Source: Niveispirillum lacus
GTDB lineage: Bacteria; Pseudomonadota; Alphaproteobacteria; Azospirillales; Azospirillaceae
Assembly: GCF_002251795.1 (NCBI RefSeq)
Contig: NZ_NOXU01000032.1
Location: 558,001 to 622,000, forward strand
Direction of reading: 5' to 3'
DNA: 64,000 bases
Of this stretch, positions 39,289-49,268 are shown piece by piece (within the stretch, counting starts at the first letter, position 1; each line of letters opens with the position of its first letter). Below the pieces are notes generated by a model. That model made no database searches and had not been told where the DNA came from. It saw only the letters and a list, made by a program, of their open reading frames with translations. The position numbers and the translations under genes are program-made.

Positions 39289-40587
39289 GTGACGCCAGCC
39301 CAGCTCAGTGTGGTCTTTTTCATTCAGCTTGCGGTGATCATCATGGCCTGCCGTGGCGTCGGCTGGCTGGCCAAACGCTATCTGGGCCAGCCGCAGGTGG
39401 TGGGAGAGATGATTGCCGGCGTCATCCTCGGGCCATCCCTGCTGGGGCTGTTTGCGCCTGATATTCAGGGGCTGCTGTTTCCCAAGGAGTCACAGGGCGT
39501 GTTGTTTGTCGGGGCGCAGTTCGGCGTCGGACTTTACATGTTCCTGGTCGGCCTGGGTTTCCGGTCCGACCATTTCCGCGCCAATGTCGGCAGCGCTGCG
39601 GCCGTCTCCCTGTCGGGCATGGCCGCACCCTTCCTTCTGGCCATTCTGATCACACCCTGGTTGGTCAGCCATGGTCTGTTCAACGAGAGGCTGACGCTGC
39701 CCCAGGCCACCTTGTTCATGGGTGCCTGCATCGCCATCACCGCTTTTCCCATGCTGGCCCGGATCATCCATGAACGCGGTCTGTCAGGCACGCCCCTGGG
39801 CACCCTGTCATTGTCAGCCGGCGCCATTGACGATGCCGGGGCCTGGGCGGTTCTGGCCATTGTGCTGGCCACCTTTGGCGATGGTCCCATGGTCGCGGTA
39901 AAGGCCATTGGCGGCGGTGGCGCCTTCGCCATCTTCATGCTGACCTTGGGGCCGAAGCTGCTGGCTCCGCTGGGTCGTCGGGCGGAACGGATGGGTCGTG
40001 TGGATCACACGACGCTGGGCATCGTTCTGATCCTGTTCCTGCTCTGTGCCTGGGCCATGGACGCAGCCGGTATCCATGCGGTGTTCGGTGGTTTTCTGCT
40101 GGGCTGTGTCATGCCGCGTGGCGTGTTGAGCACCGAGTTGCGCAAACAGTTGGAACCGTTTGCTGTGGTCGTGCTTCTGCCGATGTTCTTCACCTATTCC
40201 GGTCTGCATACCCAGTTGACGCTGGTCGATAACTGGGAGTTGGCGCTGGTGACGGTGGCTATTCTGGGGGCATCCATCCTGGCCAAGGGTGGGGCCTGCT
40301 GGGCGGCGGCCCGCCTGACGGGTCAGGACAATGCGACCGCCATGGGTATCGGTGCCTTGATGAATGCGCGGGGCCTGATGGAACTGATCATCATCAATAT
40401 CGGCCTGCAGAAAGGCATTATCGGCCCGGCCCTGTTCTCCATCATGGTGCTGATGGCCATCATCACCACCCTGATGGCTTCGCCTTTGTTTGAACTGGTC
40501 TATGGCCGCAAGGCCAGGGCGCGGGGCGAATTGGGGGAGTTGAAGGATCAGGATAGCGACGTTGCGGAACTGCGCGAGGCGCGGTGA
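39289..40587 (+). CDS. Cation/proton antiporter (CPA2, Kef-like)
   Basis: 432 residues from the GTG at 39289, preceded by GGGAGG (39275-39280); a TTG at 39265 is less likely. About twelve membrane helices. Family features: GQPQVVGEMIAGVILGPSLLG, CIAITAFPMLARIIHERG, LSAGAIDDAGAWAVLAI (the paired acidic DD used in cation exchange) and FGGFLLGCVMPRG. No C-terminal TrkA-N domain, so a membrane-only form exchanging K+ or Na+ for H+. Role here is ion or pH balance, and no link to neighbours is evident. Confidence 0.9.
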   Translation: MTPAQLSVVFFIQLAVIIMACRGVGWLAKRYLGQPQVVGEMIAGVILGPSLLGLFAPDIQGLLFPKESQGVLFVGAQFGVGLYMFLVGLGFRSDHFRANVGSAAAVSLSGMAAPFLLAILITPWLVSHGLFNERLTLPQATLFMGACIAITAFPMLARIIHERGLSGTPLGTLSLSAGAIDDAGAWAVLAIVLATFGDGPMVAVKAIGGGGAFAIFMLTLGPKLLAPLGRRAERMGRVDHTTLGIVLILFLLCAWAMDAAGIHAVFGGFLLGCVMPRGVLSTELRKQLEPFAVVVLLPMFFTYSGLHTQLTLVDNWELALVTVAILGASILAKGGACWAAARLTGQDNATAMGIGALMNARGLMELIIINIGLQKGIIGPALFSIMVLMAIITTLMASPLFELVYGRKARARGELGELKDQDSDVAELREAR

Positions 40588-40704
40588 GGGTCTCGACGCA
40601 GTGAAAACGAAAGAGCGGCCCGCAACGGCCGCCCTGTTGGTTTCGGTCTGCCTTTTGTACGGAATTTGGGCGGTCGCTTAGCATTTGGTAGCGCAGATCC
40701 CTGC

Positions 40705-41631
40705 TCATCCGGCCCACGGATGCACATCCCGCCAATGCCGCGCGATATCGACACGCCGCGCCACCCAGACGCCCTCATGCGCCATGATATGGTCCAGGAA
40801 TTTCTCCAGCCCGCGCACCCGCCCCGGCCTGCCGATCAGGCGGGTATGCAGCCCCACCGACATCATCTTGGGCGCCGTCTCCCCCTCCGCATACAGCGCG
40901 TCAAAGGCATCGCGGGCATAGGTGAAGAAATCATCCCCCTGGTTGAAGCCCTGGGCCGTGCCGAACTTCATGTCATTGACGTCCAGCGTGTAGGGGATGA
41001 CCAGATGCGGCTGGCTCTGCCCCTCACAGGTGCCGGGTGGCAGCCAGTAGGGCAGATCGTCATTATAGGCGTCGGCATCATAGAGGAACCCGCCCTCCTC
41101 CATCACCAGCCGGCGCGTATTGGGGCCCAGACGCCCCGTGTACCAGCCAAGGGGCCGCTCCCCCGTCAGGTCACGGATGGTATTGATGGCCAGGTGCATA
41201 TGCTCGCGCTCCACCGCTTCCGGCACATTCTGGTAATCAATCCAGCGCCAGCCGTGCGAGGCAATCTCATGCCCGGCCTCTACCATGGCGCGGCCCGCAT
41301 CGGGATGCCGGGCCAATGCCATGGCCACGGCATAGCAAGTGATCTTGATGCCATAGCGGTCAAACAACCGCATTAACCGCCAGAACCCGGCCCGGCTGCC
41401 ATATTCATAGACGGATTCCACCGACAGGTTGCGCTGACCGGCCAGGGGCTGGGTGCCCACCACCTCCTGCAAATAGGCCTCCGACTGCCCATCCCCATGC
41501 AGCAGGCAATTCTCCCCGCCCTCCTCATAATTCATCACGATCTGCACCGCGATGCGGGCCCCGCCCGGCCATTGCGGATGCGGCGGCTGGGCGCCATAGC
41601 CGATCAGGTCACGGGGATAGGCTTGGGTCAT
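40705..41631 (-). CDS. puuE: Allantoinase, polysaccharide-deacetylase-like (PuuE)
   Basis: 308 residues from the ATG at 41631 (MTQAYPRDLIGYGAQPPHP). The opening PRDxxGYGxxxPxPxWPGGARIAVQxVxNYEEGGE and the phrase HEIASHGWRWIDYQ are typical of PuuE. This metal-independent relative of polysaccharide deacetylases hydrolyses allantoin to allantoate. It is divergent from uraD with about 80 bp between them, consistent with a shared control region for urate catabolism. No allantoicase or ureidoglycolate gene is in the window. Confidence 0.93.
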   Translation of the reverse strand: MTQAYPRDLIGYGAQPPHPQWPGGARIAVQIVMNYEEGGENCLLHGDGQSEAYLQEVVGTQPLAGQRNLSVESVYEYGSRAGFWRLMRLFDRYGIKITCYAVAMALARHPDAGRAMVEAGHEIASHGWRWIDYQNVPEAVEREHMHLAINTIRDLTGERPLGWYTGRLGPNTRRLVMEEGGFLYDADAYNDDLPYWLPPGTCEGQSQPHLVIPYTLDVNDMKFGTAQGFNQGDDFFTYARDAFDALYAEGETAPKMMSVGLHTRLIGRPGRVRGLEKFLDHIMAHEGVWVARRVDIARHWRDVHPWAG

Positions 41632-41651
41632 GCGCGAGAACCTCCTCATCC

Positions 41652-41679
41652 TTGACGGGCTCGATCTTCACAATAATCT
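41652..41679 (+). promoter_or_regulatory. Candidate sigma70-type promoter of the uraD operon
   Basis: TTGACG (41652-41657) and TAATCT (41674-41679) with a 16-bp spacer, placed about 30 bp before the uraD start. Inferred by eye, no supporting data. Confidence 0.4.
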
Positions 41680-41712
41680 CACCTATCGTTTCGCTTGCGC
41701 ACAAGAAAATCC

Positions 41713-42267
41713 ATGGCACCATGGGTCATGGCTGATGACACCGACCCCGTCCCCGCCCGATCCACGCCTGCCCTGCTGAACAGCTTGGCCCACGCTGATT
41801 TTGTGCATCTGTTGGGTGGCATCTGGGAGGACAGCCCCTGGGTGGCGGAAGCGGCGTTTGAGGCCCGGCCCTTCGTTGATATTGTTGCACTGCACCATGC
41901 GATGGTGCGGGCCGTCCGGGATGCCGGGCATGAGGCGCAACTGGCCCTGCTGCGTGCCCATCCCGACCTGGCTGGCAAACTGGCGCGTGGCGGCGGCTTG
42001 ACGGCGCACAGCACCGCCGAACAGGCGGGTTTAGGCTTGGACCGGCTCAGCGACGCAGAATTCGACTGGTTTGATCGGCATAACAGTGCCTATCGCGACC
42101 GTTTCGGATTTCCTTTCATCATCGCGGTGAAGGAAAACACCAGGGACAGCATCAAGGCTGCTCTGGCAACCCGGCTGGACAATGATCCCGCCGTGGAAAT
42201 GAAAACAGCATTGGGAGAAGTCGCCAAAATAGCCAAATTCCGCCTGGAGGGGCTTTTTGGGACATGA
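41713..42267 (+). CDS. uraD: OHCU decarboxylase
   Basis: 184 residues from the ATG at 41713; the ATG at 41728 is an equal alternative, and neither has a strong ribosome site. Decarboxylates 2-oxo-4-hydroxy-4-carboxy-5-ureidoimidazoline to S-allantoin. Family marks: FVHLLGGIWEDSPWVAE, LLRAHPDLAGKLA (the HP of the active site), SAYRDRFGFPFIIAVKENTRDSI. Its stop overlaps the next start by four bases (ATGA), the first link of a three-gene operon. Confidence 0.93.
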   Translation: MAPWVMADDTDPVPARSTPALLNSLAHADFVHLLGGIWEDSPWVAEAAFEARPFVDIVALHHAMVRAVRDAGHEAQLALLRAHPDLAGKLARGGGLTAHSTAEQAGLGLDRLSDAEFDWFDRHNSAYRDRFGFPFIIAVKENTRDSIKAALATRLDNDPAVEMKTALGEVAKIAKFRLEGLFGT

Positions 42268-43688
42268 GTGATGATGGTTTGGCAGCGCTTGCTGCCCAGG
42301 TTGCGCGCGACCTGACCCTGTTGGATTATCCCGCCCGGCCCTGGGTGCCGGCGCGCACCCATGCCGACGGCCATGTGTATGACGTGGTGATTGTTGGCGG
42401 CGGACAGGCGGGGCTGGCAACCGCCTTTGGTTTGATGCGGGAAAAGGTCGGCAATATCCTGGTGATCGACCGCAATAAGGCCGGCCAGGAAGGACCCTGG
42501 GTCACCTTTGCCCGTATGATCACGCTGCGCACACCCAAACATCTGACCGGTCCCGATCTGGGTGTACCCAGCCTGACGCCGCGCGCCTGGTATGAGGCGC
42601 GGTTTGGCAGCGATGCCTGGGCCGGTCTGGGCAAGGTGCCCAAGGAGGTCTGGCAGGACTATCTGAACTGGTATCGCCAGACCCTGAACATCCCCGTGTG
42701 CAACGAATATGACCTGGTTCGCATCGACCCGGAGGAGGAGAGCGGCATCCTGCGCTTGGGCGTTGAAACACCGGCGGGGGAAAAACTGCTGCTGGCGCGC
42801 AAGCTGGTGCTGGCCACTGGCATTGACGGGGCCGGTCGCTGGCACGTGCCGGATTTTATCCGCGGCGTTGTGCCGGAAAGCCGCTATGCCCACACCTCTG
42901 AATTTATCGACTTCACGGAACTGCGGGGTAAACGCATCGGCGTGCTGGGGGCCGGCGCGTCGGCCTTTGACAATGCCGGTACGGCGCTGGAATCGGGCGT
43001 GGCATCGGTCGATCTTTGCCTGCGCCGGCCTGACTTGCCGCGCGTAAACCCCTATCGCTGGATGGAATTCTCCGGTTTCCTGGGCCATTTCGCGGCGATG
43101 GGCGATCTCCACCGCTGGCGCTATATGCGGCACATCTTTGACCTGAACCAGCCGCCGCCGCAGGACACGTTCCACCGCTGCGCCATGCATCCCAATTTCG
43201 CCTTCCACACGGCCTGCCCCTGGGAATGGCTGCGCATGGAGGGCGATGAAATCCATGTCGGCACGCCCAAGGGTGTGATGATCTTCGATTTCCTGGTGGT
43301 GGGCACCGGCTTCATCGTCGAAGCCGCCTTCCGGCCGGAAGTGGCGGCTTTCGCCAAGGATATCGCCACCTGGGCCGACCGTTTCACCCCGCCCAAGGGG
43401 GAGGGCAACCCGCTGCTGATCCGCTACCCCTATCTGGGGGATGCGTTTCAGTTTACCGAACGCGTCCCCGGCTGTGCCCCGCATCTGGCCAACATCCATA
43501 ATTTCACCTTTGGCGCCACGCTTTCCATGGGCCTGTCGGGGGCGTCGATCAGCGGCATGAAATATGGGGTGCAGCGGCTGGTGCAGGGCATCATCCGCGA
43601 CCTGTGGCTGGCCGACCAGGATCATTTCCTGGAAGACCTGAAAGCCTATGACCAACCCGAACTGGTGAGCACGACATGGCCCGCCTGA
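42264..43688 (+). CDS. FAD/NAD(P)-dependent oxygenase, probable urate hydroxylase of HpyO type
   Basis: 474 residues. FAD-binding Rossmann motif [16 protein letters not shown] at about residues 40-55 and a second dinucleotide motif [16 protein letters not shown] near 230, as in flavin monooxygenases; also [12 protein letters not shown]. It lies between uraD and uraH, overlapping both genes. There is no classical uricase, and no HpxO-like gene is visible. HpyO is the flavoprotein urate hydroxylase known from Xanthomonas and is unrelated to HpxO. By position and fold this gene is the best candidate to turn urate into 5-hydroxyisourate. The assignment is inferred from context. Confidence 0.75.
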   Translation: MSDDGLAALAAQVARDLTLLDYPARPWVPARTHADGHVYDVVIVGGGQAGLATAFGLMREKVGNILVIDRNKAGQEGPWVTFARMITLRTPKHLTGPDLGVPSLTPRAWYEARFGSDAWAGLGKVPKEVWQDYLNWYRQTLNIPVCNEYDLVRIDPEEESGILRLGVETPAGEKLLLARKLVLATGIDGAGRWHVPDFIRGVVPESRYAHTSEFIDFTELRGKRIGVLGAGASAFDNAGTALESGVASVDLCLRRPDLPRVNPYRWMEFSGFLGHFAAMGDLHRWRYMRHIFDLNQPPPQDTFHRCAMHPNFAFHTACPWEWLRMEGDEIHVGTPKGVMIFDFLVVGTGFIVEAAFRPEVAAFAKDIATWADRFTPPKGEGNPLLIRYPYLGDAFQFTERVPGCAPHLANIHNFTFGATLSMGLSGASISGMKYGVQRLVQGIIRDLWLADQDHFLEDLKAYDQPELVSTTWPA

Positions 43689-44029
43689 GCACCCATGTCC
43701 TGGACACCGCCACGGGCCGCCCCGCTGCCGGGTTGAAACTGGAGCTGTTCTCTCTGGAAGGCGGGCAACGCGCCCTGATCAAGACCGAATGGACCAACAG
43801 CGACGGTCGCACCGACAGCCCCCTGCTGTCGGGCGACACGATCCCGGTTGGCACCTACGAACTGCTGTTCCAGGCCGGCGACTATTTCCGCAGCCTTGGC
43901 GTGCCCCTCGCCGACCCGCCCTTCCTGGACGAGATCCCGCTGCGCTTCGCCATTGCAGAGGCCGACGGCCATTACCACGTCCCCCTGCTGCTCAGCCCGT
44001 GGAGTTACTCGACCTACCGGGGGAGTTGA
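43676..44029 (+). CDS. uraH: 5-hydroxyisourate hydrolase (transthyretin-like)
   Basis: 117 residues. Hydrolyses 5-hydroxyisourate to OHCU, the substrate of UraD. Catalytic signatures: N-terminal [16 protein letters not shown], central DGRTDSPL, and the C-terminal tetrapeptide YRGS. It overlaps the flavoprotein gene by 13 bp and is the last gene of the urate operon. Length is normal for the family (110-120). Confidence 0.96.
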   Translation: MARLSTHVLDTATGRPAAGLKLELFSLEGGQRALIKTEWTNSDGRTDSPLLSGDTIPVGTYELLFQAGDYFRSLGVPLADPPFLDEIPLRFAIAEADGHYHVPLLLSPWSYSTYRGS

Positions 44030-44055
44030 GGCGGACCTGGCCAGATCGCTAGGGG

Positions 44056-44217
44056 ATGGCCACGTCTAGGAAGCAACAGAGGTCGGTCTAGAATCGTTCG
44101 TCGTGATACGAATACGGGTGATTTATCCCCTGCTGTCATCAATCAGGCTGGCTCTTGCCCGGCTTGGACCTGGATTTCCCGCGTGAACGGGATACCGGCT
44201 GCGAGATTGATCTATGA
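44056..44217 (+). pseudogene. Broken antitoxin in front of vapC
   Basis: In one frame: an ATG at 44056 (MATSRKQQRSV), a TAG at 44089-44091, then open frame to a TGA at 44215-44217 that overlaps the vapC ATG (ATGA). The end, LDLDFPRERDTGCEIDL, looks like the C-terminal tail of Phd/YefM-type antitoxins paired with PIN toxins. The middle has no antitoxin body, and about 50 codons are too few for a usual antitoxin. I read it as deleted and interrupted. Confidence 0.5.
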
Positions 44218-44645
44218 GTGGTTGGCTGCTGGACACCACCGTCATCGCCGCCCTGATCAACCCCAAAGGTGCGCCCAGCGTCAAGCACTGGGCAGCGGCC
44301 CAGGACGAGGCGCTGTTCCATGTCAGCGTCCTGACTATCGGCGAGTATGAGAAGGGCATCGCTGCCTTGCCGCCCGACGATCCGCGGCGACTTGCCTATG
44401 CCGGTCTGCGCGATGAGTTGCTGGACCGGTTCGCCGGTCGTATCCTATCGGTAACGGATGCGGTGGTGCGCCGTTGGGGAGTGATCATGGGCACCACACG
44501 GCGCCTGAAGGGGCACCCGCCGCCAGTCATCGACACCATGCTGGCGGCAACCGCACTGGAGGCCGGCTTGTGCCTCGTCACCCGCAATATCCGCGACGTC
44601 GCCGACAGCGGTGCCACCCTGTTCAACCCATGGGATGGGCGGTAA
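44214..44645 (+). CDS. vapC: PIN-domain toxin, VapC/FitB family
   Basis: 143 residues. Acidic residues of the PIN nuclease are present: D7 in WLLDTTVIAALI, E in LTIGEYEKGI (about 44), D in PVIDTMLAATAL (about 104), and the late acidic residue in NIRDVADSG. VapC toxins cleave tRNA or rRNA when freed from their antitoxin. The matching antitoxin looks broken, so this copy is either rescued by an unlinked antitoxin or poorly active. All acidic positions I can identify are intact. Confidence 0.88.
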   Translation: MSGWLLDTTVIAALINPKGAPSVKHWAAAQDEALFHVSVLTIGEYEKGIAALPPDDPRRLAYAGLRDELLDRFAGRILSVTDAVVRRWGVIMGTTRRLKGHPPPVIDTMLAATALEAGLCLVTRNIRDVADSGATLFNPWDGR

Positions 44646-44648
44646 CGC

Positions 44649-46667
44649 TCACGCCGCAAACCGATCCACCAGCCGGCCGCCCAGATGCAGCTTCTGGCCA
44701 TCATCCAACACAAAAGCGACACCGTTCTGCGCGCCCTCGCGTGTCTTCACCCGGAATGGCAGCGTACCCTCCAGCCCTGGCACCGACAATGAACCCTCTG
44801 TCCCCTCGGCCAGCGCCAAACCTTCGATCAGCGCGCCGCCGGCGGAAATGTTCAGCAGTCGGCCCTGTCGGACCTCACCCCCGACCACAACCGAGACGTC
44901 CAGTTCCACGATATGGCGGGCGCCATGGCGGCGATCGACATCCACAGTGGCGGTGCGGACCACGCGCACCAGGGTCTGGCGCAGGTCGCTGACCGATCCC
45001 ACGATGCGCATGGCCACTTCGCGCATGGCTGCGGCCTTATCGCCGGTGCTATCCGCTTCACGTGAAACAGTATCGATGCGGGTCGCCACTTCCTGGGCCG
45101 CTTCTGCCGTTTCGGTGACATTGCGGGAGATTTCGCTGGTGGCGGCGGCCTGCTCTTCCATGGCCTCGGCAATCCCGGCCGACACTTCATCCATGGCGCG
45201 GATGGCATCGGCAATGCCCTCCACGGCCATCACCGCTTCTGCCGTGACATTCTGGATCAGCATGATCTTGGCGGAAATCTCTTCTGTCGACCGCGTGGTC
45301 TGCGTCGCCAGGTTCTTTACCTCCGACGCGACCACGGCAAAGCCCTTGCCGGCATCGCCGGCCCTTGCGGCCTCGATGGTGGCGTTGAGCGCCAGAAGGT
45401 TGGTCTGTTCGGCGATATCGCGGATCAGATTGGCCACCCCGCCGATCTGGTCCACCACCTCCGACAGGCTGTCGATGGTGCCGCGCGTGGCCCGGCTGCG
45501 CTCCACCGCCTGACCGGACAGGCTGGTAGCATGCGCCACCTGGGCACTGATCTCATTGATCGACGCGGTCAATTGCTCTGTGGCGCCGGCCACGGCCTGG
45601 GCGTTGGCCAGGGCATGCATGGCGGCACTGGCCATGTTGGCCGCACTATCGCGTACCTGCAACGCGCTGTCGGCCATGGCGGCGGCGGCCCCGTCCATGT
45701 CGCGGGTTTCCAGGGCAATGCCATCCACGCTGGCCCGGCTTTCCGCCTCCACTGTTTCGGCCATATGGCGCAGGGCGTTGCGGCGATGCTGTTCGGCCTC
45801 TGCATCCTTGGCGGCCTGTTCCTCGCGCAGTCGCGCGGCTTCGATCGACCGATCGCGCAGCGCCTCGATGGCATGCGCCATGTCGGCCAGCTCGTCATGG
45901 CGGTCAGTCATGGCGGGCACTGCGACCTTCAACTCGCCGCGTCCGATCCGGGTCAGCTCACCTGTCAGCCCGATCAGCGGCATGACAACATTGCCGCGCA
46001 GCGCCAACAGCACGATGATGGCAATCGCTACGCCGATCCCGGCCAGCGCCAGGACCAGCCAGGTCAGCTTGGCGGCGATGGCGTCGGCGGCGGCCAGTTC
46101 GGTCTGCATTTTCTGCTTGGCGGCCTCGGCCACCTTGCGCACATCCTCGGCCACGGCGTCCAGCTCGGCTGACATGCCATCGGTTTCGCCGACAAAGGCC
46201 CCCATCAGCATGTTGCCCACTTCCGGCCCGCTATTGACATAGGCGGTCGCCATGGCCGTGCCTTTGGCATAAAAATGGGCGAAGAACCCTTCCACACGGC
46301 CCAGGGCGGCCTCCACATCGGACAGACCCATGGATTTGGCATGGGCGCGTGCGGTCTGCATGTTGCGCAGCAGATCGGCCTTGGCCTTCTCTGCCTCCGC
46401 AAATCCCGTATCCAGCCCGTCCAGCCCGCGCGTGGCGGCCACATCGGTCAGCCAAAGCTGTACCCGCATGACATCACCGCGGATATCCTTGACCAGGGCC
46501 ACCAGTGTCAGCGCCTGATCGGCGGCGCGGTCGGCGGCCTGTTTGGCTACGGCAACCTGGGCCCGCTGCTGGCTGGTGCCCACTGCCATGACCAGGGCGG
46601 CGATCAGCAGCAGTGCCAGGATGGCCAGGTTCGACAGCAGTATCTTCATCGACAGGTTGAGACGCAT
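44649..46667 (-). CDS. Methyl-accepting chemotaxis protein with C-terminal PilZ domain
   Basis: 672 residues. Membrane helices at about 9-31 and 200-222 flank a periplasmic helical sensor. A HAMP domain (about 222-275) is followed by the coiled-coil signalling domain, whose hairpin tip reads [33 protein letters not shown]. The last 95 residues are a PilZ domain (RHGARH, then NISAGGA: the RxxxR and (D/N)xSxxG motifs that bind cyclic di-GMP). The receptor could therefore answer both an external ligand and cyclic di-GMP. The two I-site cyclases at 11681-14136 lie on the same replicon. Its gene converges with vapC. Confidence 0.93.
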   Translation of the reverse strand: MRLNLSMKILLSNLAILALLLIAALVMAVGTSQQRAQVAVAKQAADRAADQALTLVALVKDIRGDVMRVQLWLTDVAATRGLDGLDTGFAEAEKAKADLLRNMQTARAHAKSMGLSDVEAALGRVEGFFAHFYAKGTAMATAYVNSGPEVGNMLMGAFVGETDGMSAELDAVAEDVRKVAEAAKQKMQTELAAADAIAAKLTWLVLALAGIGVAIAIIVLLALRGNVVMPLIGLTGELTRIGRGELKVAVPAMTDRHDELADMAHAIEALRDRSIEAARLREEQAAKDAEAEQHRRNALRHMAETVEAESRASVDGIALETRDMDGAAAAMADSALQVRDSAANMASAAMHALANAQAVAGATEQLTASINEISAQVAHATSLSGQAVERSRATRGTIDSLSEVVDQIGGVANLIRDIAEQTNLLALNATIEAARAGDAGKGFAVVASEVKNLATQTTRSTEEISAKIMLIQNVTAEAVMAVEGIADAIRAMDEVSAGIAEAMEEQAAATSEISRNVTETAEAAQEVATRIDTVSREADSTGDKAAAMREVAMRIVGSVSDLRQTLVRVVRTATVDVDRRHGARHIVELDVSVVVGGEVRQGRLLNISAGGALIEGLALAEGTEGSLSVPGLEGTLPFRVKTREGAQNGVAFVLDDGQKLHLGGRLVDRFAA

Positions 46668-46873
46668 GACAGGCCCTGTGATCGCTAACTTTAAGGATTA
46701 GGCCGGAAGTAACATAACTGCCTTCTGATTGAAAGAATCGGACTATGTCTGATGGACCTGTCGACCAGGCTCCTGCCCGTCCGTGCCGGTCATCCGTGAC
46801 GCAACTGGTGAAACCGTATAAGGTCCGCGCCCAAGTCCGGTGGCAATCCGGGCGGGGGAGGCGTCAGTCGATT

Positions 46874-48247
46874 ATGGGAATGGTGGGTCTTCGGGCCAGG
46901 GTCGGCTATGCGGTCGGCGATTTCGGCCTCAATCTTTATTGGCAATCGCTGTTGCTGTTCATTCTGTTTTTTCAGATGGATGCGCTCGGCCTTTCGGCGG
47001 TGGATGCCGGCATTTCCTATCTGATCGCGTCGATCTGGGATGCCTGCATGGACCCGCTGATGGGCATCCTGTCCGACCGCACCCGGACCCGGATGGGGCG
47101 GTACCGTCCCTATATCCTGTTTGGCACGGTGCCGTTGGCCTTGTCCTTCTGGCTGTGTTTTTCCCCGCCGGATTTCCTGGTGGCCGGTTCGCTGGGCATG
47201 CTGGTCTTCGCCACGCTGACCCATATGGTGCTGCGCACCTGTTATGCCGTTGTCGCCATTCCTTATTCCTCCCTGACCGCGGCGATCACGCGCGACAGCG
47301 ATGAACGGGCCAGCCTGACGGGCTGGCGTATGTTGCTGGCTTTTGCCGGATCAACCTCCGTGTCGGCAATGCTGCCATTGCTGGCTGGCTGGTTCGGCAG
47401 CTACAGCCCGGCAGCGGCCTGTGTCGGGGTGCTGGCGGTGCTGGCGCATCTGGTTTGTGTGGCTGTCGTGCGTGAATTGCCACCGCCAATGCCAGGGGCT
47501 GTGGCGCCACTGCCGGGCCTGCGCGCCGATCTGGGCGGTTTCCTGCGGGCGGTGCTGCGCAACGGACCGTTGCTGCGCCTGCTGGCTGCGACGGTGGCTC
47601 TGCACCTGTCGCTGGGCATCTTGATGCGGAATATTCCGTATCTGTTGAAATATGATCTGGGCAGTGATGCCGCCCTGTCCGCGCAGGCCCTGGTCTGGTT
47701 TTCGGCGGCCGGGGTGGTGGCCGTGCCCTTATGGGTCTGGGTGGCCCGCCGCTGGTCAAAGGCCATGGCTTGGCAGGCCGGCAGCGCCCTGGTCATGGTT
47801 GGCGCTGTCGCCCTGGCTTTCACATCACCCGCCGCTTTCTGGCCAACCCTGTCCTGTCTGGCGTTGATCTCCTTTGGACATGCGGCGCATGCGGTGGCCA
47901 TGTGGTCCATGCTGCCCGATGCCGTCGATTATGCCCATTGGCGCCACCGCCGCCGGGATGAGGCCAAGGTTTATGGCTTGGCCTCGCTGATCTTCAAGCT
48001 GGCGCTGGGCGGGTCTGCCTTTCTGGGCGGTCTGGCCCTGGACGGGGTTGGCTATGTGCCGGGGGCGGCTCAGACAATGGCCAGCCTGACCGGCTTCCGC
48101 CTTCTGGCCGGGCTTGTGCCGGTGCTGGGCCTGGGTCTGTCGATGCTGGTGATCGCCGGATATCCACTGACGGCGCAACGCCATGGACGTATCCAGACAT
48201 TCCTGGGACGGCGCCGGGTGAAACAGGTGGGCGATGGTCGGCGCTGA
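46874..48247 (+). CDS. GPH-family sugar/cation symporter
   Basis: 457 residues from the ATG at 46874, behind a GGGGGAGG; an upstream ATG at 46745 would add 43 polar residues unlike the family. About twelve membrane helices. MelB-like signatures: YAVGDFGLNLYWQS, DACMDPLMGILSDRTRTRMGRYRPYILFG and MWSMLPDAVDYAHWRHRRRDEAK. Moves glycosides, pentosides or hexuronides with a cation. No sugar enzyme adjoins it, so the substrate stays open. Convergent with parB. Confidence 0.88.
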   Translation: MGMVGLRARVGYAVGDFGLNLYWQSLLLFILFFQMDALGLSAVDAGISYLIASIWDACMDPLMGILSDRTRTRMGRYRPYILFGTVPLALSFWLCFSPPDFLVAGSLGMLVFATLTHMVLRTCYAVVAIPYSSLTAAITRDSDERASLTGWRMLLAFAGSTSVSAMLPLLAGWFGSYSPAAACVGVLAVLAHLVCVAVVRELPPPMPGAVAPLPGLRADLGGFLRAVLRNGPLLRLLAATVALHLSLGILMRNIPYLLKYDLGSDAALSAQALVWFSAAGVVAVPLWVWVARRWSKAMAWQAGSALVMVGAVALAFTSPAAFWPTLSCLALISFGHAAHAVAMWSMLPDAVDYAHWRHRRRDEAKVYGLASLIFKLALGGSAFLGGLALDGVGYVPGAAQTMASLTGFRLLAGLVPVLGLGLSMLVIAGYPLTAQRHGRIQTFLGRRRVKQVGDGRR

Positions 48248-48317
48248 CGGCCGGGCCGGCGTCGGACCTGTGTGCCCACGGCCCAGCCACAGCCGGTTGG
48301 CGACATTGTGCCGGATC

Positions 48318-49268
48318 TCACGGTTCCAACAGACCATCCAGCCGGCTTGCCATACGGGTCAGTGTGGCGCGTAACGCCTCCAGGCGGGCGCGTTCTTCGG
48401 GTTTCAGGCGGCCAGGCCCCTTCTCCGCGACAGCCTCAATTCCGGCAGACAGGCTTTCTTCCAGCTTGCCCAGGCCAGCGATGAATTTCTTTGCTGTGAC
48501 AGGTTTCACGCCCGGCGCACCTTTGCCCCCATCGGGGGGGCGCTGCAGGCGGGCCCGATATTCGCGGGCTTCGCGGGCTGTCAGTTCACCTTTCTTGACC
48601 TTGAGCCATAGGCTCAATTGGTCAACCTCCTCCATCCGGGCCAATTCCAGCAGCACAGCCTTCGGCACGTCATTGTGTGACGTCACACAGTCGCTGCGGA
48701 TTGTTGCATGCAGTTTCAGCAAGGTCAGCGTGGTGTTGACCTCGGTGCGTGACCGGCCCAGCAGATCTCCAACCGCTTCCTGATTATAATCATGGGTCTC
48801 GATCAGCCGACGAATACCCTCGGCCTCCTCCACGGGTGACAGATCCACCCGTTGCAAATTCTCAATCAGGGCAATCTGATCGGTATTGGCATCGGTGGGC
48901 AGGATATGCGCCATGATTCTGGTCAGGCCGGCCATGCCCGCTGCCCGCCAGCGACGCTCACCAGCCACCAGCATGAAGCGTTTGGGCTGGGTTGGATGCG
49001 CCTGTACCAGGATCGGTGATAATTGCCCGACTTCCCGCAGGGAGAAGGACAATGCCTGCAACTCCTCCTCATCGAAATGGCGGCGGGGTTGGTTGGGATT
49101 TGGCTCAACATCGGTGAGGCGTAACAACACCGTGTCGCGCAGACCTTCGGCCGTGCCAAATATCAGATCCGCGCCGGGTCGTTCCAGGCTTTCACCAATG
49201 GATTTCGCCACCATGGTCGGCTGGGGTGTCGGCTGCGGGCCTGCCGGTTTACGCCAGTTCTTAACCAT
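48318..49268 (-). CDS. parB: Chromosome/plasmid partition protein ParB
   Basis: 316 residues. ParB N-terminal nuclease-like domain (about 50-145) with VEPNPNQPRRHFDEEEL and the CTP-binding GERRWRAA, then IENLQRVDLSPVEEAEG and an HTH region (QEAVGDLLGRSRTEVNTTL) that reads parS. The C-terminal part is a dimer region rich in charged residues. The start overlaps the parA stop by eight bases, so parA-parB is one operon. One candidate parS palindrome lies inside this gene. Confidence 0.94.
   Translation of the reverse strand: MVKNWRKPAGPQPTPQPTMVAKSIGESLERPGADLIFGTAEGLRDTVLLRLTDVEPNPNQPRRHFDEEELQALSFSLREVGQLSPILVQAHPTQPKRFMLVAGERRWRAAGMAGLTRIMAHILPTDANTDQIALIENLQRVDLSPVEEAEGIRRLIETHDYNQEAVGDLLGRSRTEVNTTLTLLKLHATIRSDCVTSHNDVPKAVLLELARMEEVDQLSLWLKVKKGELTAREAREYRARLQRPPDGGKGAPGVKPVTAKKFIAGLGKLEESLSAGIEAVAEKGPGRLKPEERARLEALRATLTRMASRLDGLLEP
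48674..48689. promoter_or_regulatory. Candidate parS site 1, inside parB
   Basis: Perfect 16-bp palindrome TGTGTGACGTCACACA within the parB coding sequence. Identical to the core of the two sites upstream of parA. Confidence 0.65.
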
